Source: CAYMJK01 sp043101635 (GTDB lineage Bacteria; Planctomycetota; Phycisphaerae; Phycisphaerales; UBA1924). Taken from it: DNA of 7,137 nucleotides. The notes beneath the pieces are model-generated. The model saw only the letters and a program-made list of their open reading frames with translations, did no database searches and had not been told where the DNA came from. Of the stretch, positions 1-4,496 are shown one piece after another. Location: positions 1 through 7,137 of the forward strand of contig JBICIE010000034.1 of assembly GCA_043101635.1 (NCBI GenBank). Reading direction: 5' to 3'. How positions within the stretch are numbered: position 1 is the first letter of the stretch; every line of letters starts with the position of its first letter. Made by a program: the position numbers and the translations under genes.

Positions 1-90
1 CCGCTCGAGCAGCTTCGCTGTCCGCGGCCCACCCAGATCGGCCATCATCGCATCCAGCAGCCCCGCATCCTGATTCCGTCGCTCAGCCAT
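1..90 (-). CDS. Hypothetical protein, N-terminal 30 codons only
   Basis: The first 30 codons of a gene that runs off the left edge read MAERRNQDAGLLDAMMADLG and then GPRTAKLLER. The start is well supported. An ATG at 88-90 (minus strand) follows a perfect AGGAGG with a 6-base spacer, and no stop codon interrupts the frame. The segment is hydrophilic and looks helical. It has no signal peptide or membrane segment, so a cytoplasmic protein is likely. I do not recognise the family from this fragment. It lies downstream of the prepilin gene on the same strand, but 194 bases and a repeat array separate them, so shared transcription is uncertain. Confidence 0.7.
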   Translation of the reverse strand, partial: MAERRNQDAGLLDAMMADLGGPRTAKLLER

Positions 91-96
91 CACGCG

Positions 97-102
97 CCTC
101 CT
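97..102 (-). promoter_or_regulatory. Shine-Dalgarno site AGGAGG
   Basis: CCTCCT on the plus strand reads AGGAGG on the minus strand, 6 bases before the ATG at 90. It fixes the start of the partial gene at the left edge and shows that this genome uses classical ribosome binding sites for some genes. Confidence 0.75.
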
Positions 103-180
103 GTGCGACAAACATCGTCGCTCACAAAAGATTCGCCTGAACAGCCGGCCCGGTTGCGCCCAATTATTCAGAGGACTCAA

Positions 181-280
181 TAGAGAATAGAGAATAGAGA
201 ATAGAGAACAGAGAATGGAGAATAGGGGTCGGAGGTCGGAGGCTGTTTTCTCTGCTCTCTATTCTCTGCGCTCTATTCTC
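181..280. repeat. Inverted array of 7-base purine-rich repeats
   Basis: The left arm (183-224) is six tandem heptamers: GAGAATA, GAGAATA, GAGAATA, GAGAACA, GAGAATG, GAGAATA. The right arm (246-280), read on the minus strand, is five heptamers: GAGAATA, GAGCGCA, GAGAATA, GAGAGCA, GAGAAAA. Aligned as a hairpin, the first five left units pair with the five right units in register, with two of them identical and the rest differing at one or two positions. The spacer contains GGTCGGA twice in tandem (227-240), which is also a 7-base unit. The array ends 4 bases past the stop codon of the prepilin gene. It has no T-run, so an ordinary intrinsic terminator is unlikely. It resembles the array inside dus at 2158-2263. 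Function unknown. Confidence 0.9.
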
Positions 281-284
281 CTCC

Positions 285-1103
285 TCAGTACGGATACCGC
301 GGGCTGTTGACCCAGCCCCAGGGCTTGCCGCCGCCGTCGATCTGGAACCAGTAGTCGGAGCGCGGGTTGACCATGATGTAGAGGTCGTTGGCCTCGAAGT
401 CGTCATCTTCCTGGATGATCTCGCCCTGGGTTCCCTTGGGGCTCTTGAACAGCTCGCTGGAGGTATCGAGGTAGACGACGTTGCCGCCCTTGAAGTGGCG
501 GTCGGTGATCTGGTCGCGGTTGCCCCAGAGGCCGTCGACGTAGACCTCGTTGTACCAGGGCGTGGACTCTTCGACGTAGACGGGCAGGCCGGGCATGCGG
601 GTGAGGACATCGGCCCGGCGCACCGGGACGCGCGTCGTGGCGGCGCGGCCGGTGATGTAGGCGACCTGAGCTTCGAGGCCGAGGCGGGCGCCGCGGATCT
701 GCGACATCATGGTGTAGTCGAAGTCGAGTTCGCGCCAGCGGTAGACGACTGATTTCTTTGCGCCATCGGTGGTGCGCCGGCGGTTCTTGGGGCAGGCGCC
801 GATCTCATCGGCGTTGGAGACATACTGGTACATGACGCCGGGCTCGCAGGTTTCGATGGGGGCCCAGCAGTCGGGCAGGCGCCCCCACTGCTCCGGCGGC
901 CAGAGCACATCCTTCCACTCGTTGGCGTAGAGCGTGAAGGCAACGCCGAACTGTCGGAGGTTGGACTGGCAGACGGTGGTCCAGCCGGTCTCTCGGGCCT
1001 TGCCGAGGCCCGGGAGCAGAATGCCGATGAGCAGGGCGATGATGGCGATGACCACGAGCAGCTCGATGAGCGTGAATCCGCGCCTGCGCAAGGTGTGTTG
1101 CAT
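285..1103 (-). CDS. Prepilin-type N-terminal cleavage/methylation domain protein
   Basis: A 272-residue pilin/pseudopilin-like protein. Residues 1-9 (MQHTLRRRG) form the short basic leader. Prepilin peptidase should cut between G9 and F10, before FTLIELLVVIA with the conserved Glu at position 5 of the mature protein (E14). Residues 10-31 form the membrane helix, followed by PGLGKAR and then CQSNLRQFGVAFTLYANEW, the layout usual for planctomycete members. Near the C-terminus, H203 starts an H-X9-DT stretch (HFKGGNVVYLDT), which matches the H-X9-DG motif of these proteins except that Thr replaces Gly. The ATG at 1103 is preferred over one 33 bases upstream because GGGAGG lies 5 bases before it and the leader then has normal length. 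Such proteins are exported through a type II/IV-pilus-like apparatus. The substrate or structure here is unknown. Confidence 0.9.
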   Translation of the reverse strand: MQHTLRRRGFTLIELLVVIAIIALLIGILLPGLGKARETGWTTVCQSNLRQFGVAFTLYANEWKDVLWPPEQWGRLPDCWAPIETCEPGVMYQYVSNADEIGACPKNRRRTTDGAKKSVVYRWRELDFDYTMMSQIRGARLGLEAQVAYITGRAATTRVPVRRADVLTRMPGLPVYVEESTPWYNEVYVDGLWGNRDQITDRHFKGGNVVYLDTSSELFKSPKGTQGEIIQEDDDFEANDLYIMVNPRSDYWFQIDGGGKPWGWVNSPRYPY

Positions 1104-1108
1104 GCCGG

Positions 1109-1114
1109 CCTCCC
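1109..1114 (-). promoter_or_regulatory. Shine-Dalgarno site GGGAGG deciding the prepilin start
   Basis: GGGAGG on the minus strand lies 5 bases before the ATG at 1103. The in-frame upstream ATG at 1136 would start inside the predicted -10 box at 1132-1137, so the downstream start is the likely one. Confidence 0.7.
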
Positions 1115-1131
1115 TGGTGGCGTCCAGCCCC

Positions 1132-1159
1132 AGCATAGCGGATGAGCGGGCTGTTGCAA
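1132..1159 (-). promoter_or_regulatory. Candidate sigma-70 promoter for the prepilin gene
   Basis: On the minus strand TTGCAA (1159-1154) is followed after 16 bases by TATGCT (1137-1132). These resemble the -35 and -10 consensus at near-ideal spacing. Transcription would start near 1125, giving a leader of about 22 bases that holds the GGGAGG site. The promoter lies just past the stop codon of the lipoprotein gene, so the prepilin gene may be transcribed separately from it. The call rests on sequence match only. Confidence 0.5.
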
Positions 1160-1163
1160 GCGG

Positions 1164-1604
1164 CTATTCGCCGCGCCGGTTGCCGACGGCGATCATGCCG
1201 AGCAGTTCGGGCTCGCCGGTGAACTGGGAGATGGTCTCGAGTTCTGCCAGGACGAGCAGATCGGGGATCTCGGTGGCGAAGAAGCCGCCGGGCTTGAAAC
1301 GGTCCGAGTTTTCATCGGCGAATCGGCCGAGGTCGAGCGTGATGGTCTGGCCGACGGCGAGGCCGTCGATGGGATAGCTGAAACGGCTGTTGAGCCAGAT
1401 GGTCGAGGGGCCGAAGGCCCGGGCCGTGCTGTTGGTGAGGGTGATCTCGGGGCCCTGGCGGATGACCTGGATGTTGAGCGTCTCGGCCCGGGAGAGCCGG
1501 ACCGGGTAGGGGCGGGCGTAGTCGACCCTGGACGGAGCGGCGTTGCAGCCGGCCAGAGCGGCGGCTGCGAGCAGGAGCGGTGCGATGCGGGGTGGGGCGG
1601 GCAT
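1164..1604 (-). CDS. Putative lipoprotein of unknown function
   Basis: A 146-residue protein with a lipoprotein signal peptide: MPAPPRIAP, then a Leu/Ala-rich core, then the lipobox L17-A18-G19-C20. C20 would be lipidated and become the mature N-terminus. Asn at +2 does not match the Asp inner-membrane retention signal known from enterobacteria. The mature part is a compact mix of polar and beta-prone segments (TLNIQVIRQ, EITLTNST, TITLDLGRF) and looks like a small periplasmic beta domain. I do not recognise a family. It is divergent from dus with only 21 bases between start codons. No Shine-Dalgarno site precedes the ATG, and a TATATT box ends 8 bases before it, so the message may be leaderless. 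In another reading this frame runs open far upstream, but only the part from this ATG has protein-like features. Confidence 0.75.
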   Translation of the reverse strand: MPAPPRIAPLLLAAAALAGCNAAPSRVDYARPYPVRLSRAETLNIQVIRQGPEITLTNSTARAFGPSTIWLNSRFSYPIDGLAVGQTITLDLGRFADENSDRFKPGGFFATEIPDLLVLAELETISQFTGEPELLGMIAVGNRRGE

Positions 1605-1612
1605 CGGCTTCG

Positions 1613-1620
1613 AATATAGT
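1613..1620. promoter_or_regulatory. Candidate shared divergent -10 box (AATATAGT)
   Basis: This is the only AT-rich spot in the 21-base gap between the divergent starts at 1604 and 1626. On the plus strand TATAGT (1615-1620) ends 5 bases before the GTG of dus. On the minus strand TATATT (1618-1613) ends 8 bases before the ATG of the lipoprotein. Both placements put the transcription start at or next to the start codon. Neither gene has a Shine-Dalgarno site. I see no convincing -35 hexamer at 16-18 bases on either side, which lowers confidence. Confidence 0.5.
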
Positions 1621-1625
1621 CCCCG

Positions 1626-2999
1626 GTGAGCTGCGCCAGCGGCAATGCAACGGCCCCGGTCCCGGCGATCGCGCCGGGGGCGGAGGCGATCGATGTCCGA
1701 GCCGCGGCGGCGCGGATCGGCGAGCGGTGCGCGCGCGTGGGAGCGCCCGATGCGCGGCTGGGGCGGCTGGTTCCGGGGTTCGACGCCCCGTTCTTTCAGG
1801 CGGGGCTGGCGGGGTATTCGGACGCGGCGATGCGGATCATCGCCCGGCGGCACGGGTGCCCGTTCTGCGTGACCGAGGCGCTGCTGGACCGGACGATCCT
1901 GGCGGGCGGGCGGGGGTTTGCCAAGGCGGATCTGGGCGAGTTGTGCGATAACGTGCCGGGCGGCGTGGAGGATCAGCCGCTGGCGGGGCAGATCATGGGG
2001 TCGGAGCCGGCCGAGATGGCTGCCGCGGCGCTGAAGATGGTCGAGCAGGTGGCGCGCCCGGAGCGTGAGTACCGGCGCATGGCGTATGGGGGGGACCTGG
2101 CGCCGCACGGTCAGATGGCGCTGCGGCTGCCGGGTGGGGAGCAGGTGGGGGGGAGGAGAGACGAAGAGACTGAGAGACGAAGAGACGGTGTGCGGCATGC
2201 GAACGACGATGCGCCCCCCGAATCGGCGCACTTTGTCTCTCAGTCTCTCCGTTGCTCCGTCTCGCCTGCGTCCTTCTCGACCATCGACATCAACCTTGCC
2301 TGCCCGGTGAAGAAGATCAAGAGCAAGGCGCGCGGGGGGCACTGGCTGGCGGCGCCGGCGGGGGCGATCCGGATTCTGGAGGCGGTGCGCGAGGCGCTGC
2401 CGGCGGAAGTTCCGGTGACGGTGAAGATGCGCCGGGCGTTCGATGACACGCCGGAGATGATCGAGGGATTCTGGCGGATCTTTGACGCGGCGTATGACAT
2501 GGGCTGCGCGTGGGTGACGGTACACGGGCGCACGGTGCAGCAGAAGTACGTGGGTCCGAGCCGGTGGGACCTGCTGCGCGAGATCGCACAGGCGCGGCCG
2601 GAGCGGATGGTGTTCGGATCCGGCGATGTGTGGGGCGCTGGCGACATCTTCCGGATGATCGAGTACACAGGGGTGACGGGGGTGAGCGTGGCGCGGGGGT
2701 GCATCGGCGATCCGTGGATCTTCCGGCAGGCGCGGGACCTGATGGCCGGGCGCGAGCCGGCCGAGCCGACGCTGGCGGAGCAGCGGGAGGTGCTGGAGCA
2801 GCACTTTGAGCTTGCGCTGGCGGTGAACGCCGGCGCGAGAGAGCCGGAAGCGCTGACAGCGCGGATGATGCGGAAGTTTGGGATCCGGTTCGCTGCGCGG
2901 CATCCGCGTGCGGAGGATGTGCGCCGGCGTTTTGTGGCGGTGCGCTCGCTGGAGGAGTGGCGCGGGGTGCTGGAGGAGTTCTACACACCATGCGGGTGA
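1626..2999 (+). CDS. dus: tRNA-dihydrouridine synthase with an in-frame repeat insertion
   Basis: A 457-residue flavoenzyme predicted to reduce specific uridines in tRNA to dihydrouridine using FMN. The TIM-barrel starts near F52 (FDAPFFQAGLAGYSDAAMR). The catalytic Cys is C226 in INLACPVKK. K267 in VKMRR and H300 in VHGRT fit the conserved RNA/FMN site, and VARGCIGDPWIF matches the phosphate-binding segment. A C-terminal helical domain follows. Family members are usually about 320-350 residues, so this one is long. It has about 50 extra residues at the N-terminus and an insertion of at least 40 residues (about 177-217) between the helix ending near V142 and the strand TIDIN. The insertion is encoded by an inverted octamer array (2158-2263). 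Residues 144-176 are also not clearly family-like. The GTG at 1626 has no Shine-Dalgarno site but follows a -10-like box. An in-frame GTG at 1737 is the alternative. The 3' end overlaps surE by 10 bases. Confidence 0.88.
   Translation: MSCASGNATAPVPAIAPGAEAIDVRAAAARIGERCARVGAPDARLGRLVPGFDAPFFQAGLAGYSDAAMRIIARRHGCPFCVTEALLDRTILAGGRGFAKADLGELCDNVPGGVEDQPLAGQIMGSEPAEMAAAALKMVEQVARPEREYRRMAYGGDLAPHGQMALRLPGGEQVGGRRDEETERRRDGVRHANDDAPPESAHFVSQSLRCSVSPASFSTIDINLACPVKKIKSKARGGHWLAAPAGAIRILEAVREALPAEVPVTVKMRRAFDDTPEMIEGFWRIFDAAYDMGCAWVTVHGRTVQQKYVGPSRWDLLREIAQARPERMVFGSGDVWGAGDIFRMIEYTGVTGVSVARGCIGDPWIFRQARDLMAGREPAEPTLAEQREVLEQHFELALAVNAGAREPEALTARMMRKFGIRFAARHPRAEDVRRRFVAVRSLEEWRGVLEEFYTPCG
2158..2263. 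repeat. Inverted array of 8-base purine-rich repeats inside dus
   Basis: The left arm (2158-2189) is four octamers: GAGACGAA, GAGACTGA, GAGACGAA, GAGACGGT. The right arm (2232-2263), read on the minus strand, is GAGACGGA, GCAACGGA, GAGACTGA, GAGACAAA. The best pairing is 2161-2182 with 2231-2252, 20 of 22 positions matching, around a 48-base loop. A second perfect 6-bp stem (TGCGCC at 2210-2215, GGCGCA at 2225-2230) is nested beside the right arm. The dus frame stays open throughout. The left arm translates to a charged stretch (RDEETERRRD) and the right arm to a Ser-rich one (FVSQSLRCSVS). The design matches the heptamer array at 181-280. Confidence 0.9.
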
Positions 3000-3820
3000 T
3001 GCTGACCAACGATGATGGGATCCGGGCGCCGGGGCTGGACGCCCTGTACCGCGCGATTCTGGATGAGGCGGGCGAGATGGGCGGGCCGCTTGCCGCGGCG
3101 GGCGCATCGGGGCCGGACGCGGTGACGGATCTTGCCGTGATGGCGCCGCTGACGGTGCAGAGCGCCACCAGCCATGGCGTGACGTTTCACGAGCCGCTGA
3201 TGGTGCGGCCGGAGAAGCTGGAATCGGGCGCAACCGGCGACGCGATCGACGGGCGACCGGCGGACTGCGTGAAGCTGGCGCTGTCGACCTTGTGGCCGGA
3301 GCGGTTCGGCGCTGGCAGCCGCCCGGACCTTGTCATCAGCGGGATGAACGCGGGGGCGAACTGCGGGATCAACGTGATCTACTCGGGGACGGTGGCCGCG
3401 GCGATCGAGGCGGCGTTTCTTGGGGTACCGGCGATCGCGGTGAGCCTGCACATCGGAGAGGCCGAGCCGGACTTCGATGGCGCGGCGCGGCACGGGCGGG
3501 CAGCGCTGGAGTTCATCCTGGCGCGGGGGCTGCCGCAGCAGCACGCGTGTCTGAGCGTGAACCTGCCGATTACGAGCCTGGCGCCCGATGAGCCGGACAT
3601 CGTGATCTGCCCGATGAACACGCACGGGCTGATCGACCGCTACGAGGCACGCACCAGCCCGATGGGGCAGCGGTACTACTGGGCCAGCGGGCACGGGCTG
3701 GACTTTCACGCCCGCGACAAGGGAACGGATGTGGACTTCCTGTTCCAGCGCAAGATCACGATCACGCCGCTGAAGTACGACCTGACGGATGCGGATGCGA
3801 TGGGGCGCTGGCGCGCATGA
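2990..3820 (+). CDS. surE: 5'/3'-nucleotidase SurE
   Basis: A 276-residue metal-dependent phosphatase of the SurE family, which removes phosphate from nucleoside 5'- and 3'-monophosphates in the cytoplasm and is linked to stress survival. Family signatures are present in order: N7-D8-D9 in MLTNDDGIRAPGL (metal ligands), S58 in VQSAT (ligand), GRPADCVKLAL (88-98), N120 in SGMNAGANCG (metal ligand), YSGTVAAAIEAAFLG (131-145), and GTDVDFLFQRKITITPL near the C-terminus. Residues 26-45 (Gly/Ala-rich) look like a small extra loop before the strand DLAVMAP. The ATG at 2990 is chosen because family members start within a few residues of the NDD motif. A GTG at 2957 would add 11 residues inside the dus frame. 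The gene overlaps dus by 10 bases and the next gene by 4, so translation is probably coupled. Confidence 0.95.
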   Translation: MRVMLTNDDGIRAPGLDALYRAILDEAGEMGGPLAAAGASGPDAVTDLAVMAPLTVQSATSHGVTFHEPLMVRPEKLESGATGDAIDGRPADCVKLALSTLWPERFGAGSRPDLVISGMNAGANCGINVIYSGTVAAAIEAAFLGVPAIAVSLHIGEAEPDFDGAARHGRAALEFILARGLPQQHACLSVNLPITSLAPDEPDIVICPMNTHGLIDRYEARTSPMGQRYYWASGHGLDFHARDKGTDVDFLFQRKITITPLKYDLTDADAMGRWRA

Positions 3821-4440
3821 GTCTGCGCCTCTGGACGCTTCAGCGCCCGTGCATCGCTGATGCGCTTGCTGAGCGTGGCCAGGTCTTCGCGGCGGACCCC
3901 GAGGATCCATCCGATCGATCTGACTCGGGGGCCCCGGCACACCGCTGGATCGCCGCCCAACTTGCGCACAGGCTCAAGGCCACGGAGATTCGCGTACCGT
4001 TCTGGGCGTGGGACATGCGTCGGTGTCCGCGGTTGAACCAACTTCATGTCGCGAACTCATCGCTCATCCGTATTGAACTCGAGGCGCCTCGTGAACTCGT
4101 TCTCCTCTCACAGTTCCACCTTTGGGAGCATGCGTTGTGCGGCGCCTACATCGCCGCGGACAAGGACGACGAGGATCGGCTTGAGGGGCTCGATGAGCGC
4201 GGCGAACTGACCGAGGAGATCGTCAACGGCACGTGGGCTCGCGCGCTCGATCTCGAGTTTGGCGCCGAGGCGCACTGGGGCCCGGCGCGAAGCCGTTGGA
4301 TCCAGGCGTGCCTGCCATATCTCGATCAGAGCTGGGTTGTCTCGATCCGGCGCGTTCATCAGATCCGTCTTGGGGGCACAGTTCGCTCCATGGCACTGAG
4401 CTGGACCACGGCGCACCGCTGTGAGAACGCTCGCAAATGA
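3817..4440 (+). CDS. DUF3841 domain-containing protein
   Basis: A 207-residue cytoplasmic protein that matches the DUF3841 pattern as I remember it: LWTLQ near the N-terminus (5-9), HRWIAAQLAHRL (42-53), PFWAWDMRRCP (61-71), IRIELEAPRELVLLSQFHLWEHAL (84-107, written here as one hydrophobic/acidic block), and a late WIQACLPYLDQSWVVSIRRV (161-180). No enzymatic role is established for the family that I know of. The ATG overlaps the surE stop as ATGA, so translation probably depends on surE. Codon choice is visibly more mixed than in dus and surE, with many codons ending in T or A (CTT, CGT, CAT, CAA, GTT), which may mean a separate origin. No signal peptide or membrane helix is seen. Confidence 0.78.
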   Translation: MSLRLWTLQRPCIADALAERGQVFAADPEDPSDRSDSGAPAHRWIAAQLAHRLKATEIRVPFWAWDMRRCPRLNQLHVANSSLIRIELEAPRELVLLSQFHLWEHALCGAYIAADKDDEDRLEGLDERGELTEEIVNGTWARALDLEFGAEAHWGPARSRWIQACLPYLDQSWVVSIRRVHQIRLGGTVRSMALSWTTAHRCENARK

Positions 4441-4443
4441 ACA

Positions 4444-4468
4444 GCCCGCCGGCGTATGCGCGGCGGGC
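4444..4468. terminator. Candidate bidirectional hairpin terminator
   Basis: GCCCGCCG (4444-4451) pairs perfectly with CGGCGGGC (4461-4468) around a 9-base loop. It sits 3 bases after the DUF3841 stop and 28 bases after the end of the convergent minus-strand gene, where a terminator for both is expected. No clear T-run follows on the plus strand. On the minus strand only TGTTCATTT follows. It may work with Rho or as a 3'-end stabiliser. Confidence 0.6.
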
Positions 4469-4496
4469 CGCTCTCCTCCGGTTGTGAGCGCCGGGC

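Noticed and set aside
105..121. Small hairpin (GCGAC and GTCGC) in the leader of the left-edge gene
   Set aside because: Five base pairs in GC-rich DNA is expected by chance and matches no known riboswitch or regulator.
181..280. Intrinsic terminator of the prepilin gene
   Set aside because: The stem is long but purine/pyrimidine-rich rather than GC-rich, and no T-run follows on the minus strand.
181..2263. CRISPR array
   Set aside because: The repeat units are only 7-8 bases with no spacers between them, and no cas genes are present.
2141..2280. Insertion sequence or MITE with target duplication in dus
   Set aside because: I could not find a convincing direct duplication at the flanks or a transposase. 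The element is described as a repeat array only.
1605..3233. Long open minus-strand frame antisense to dus and surE, continuous with the lipoprotein frame
   Set aside because: The translation is Arg/Pro/His-rich with no recognisable domain, as expected opposite GC-rich coding DNA. Only the part from the ATG at 1604 has a signal peptide and protein-like composition.
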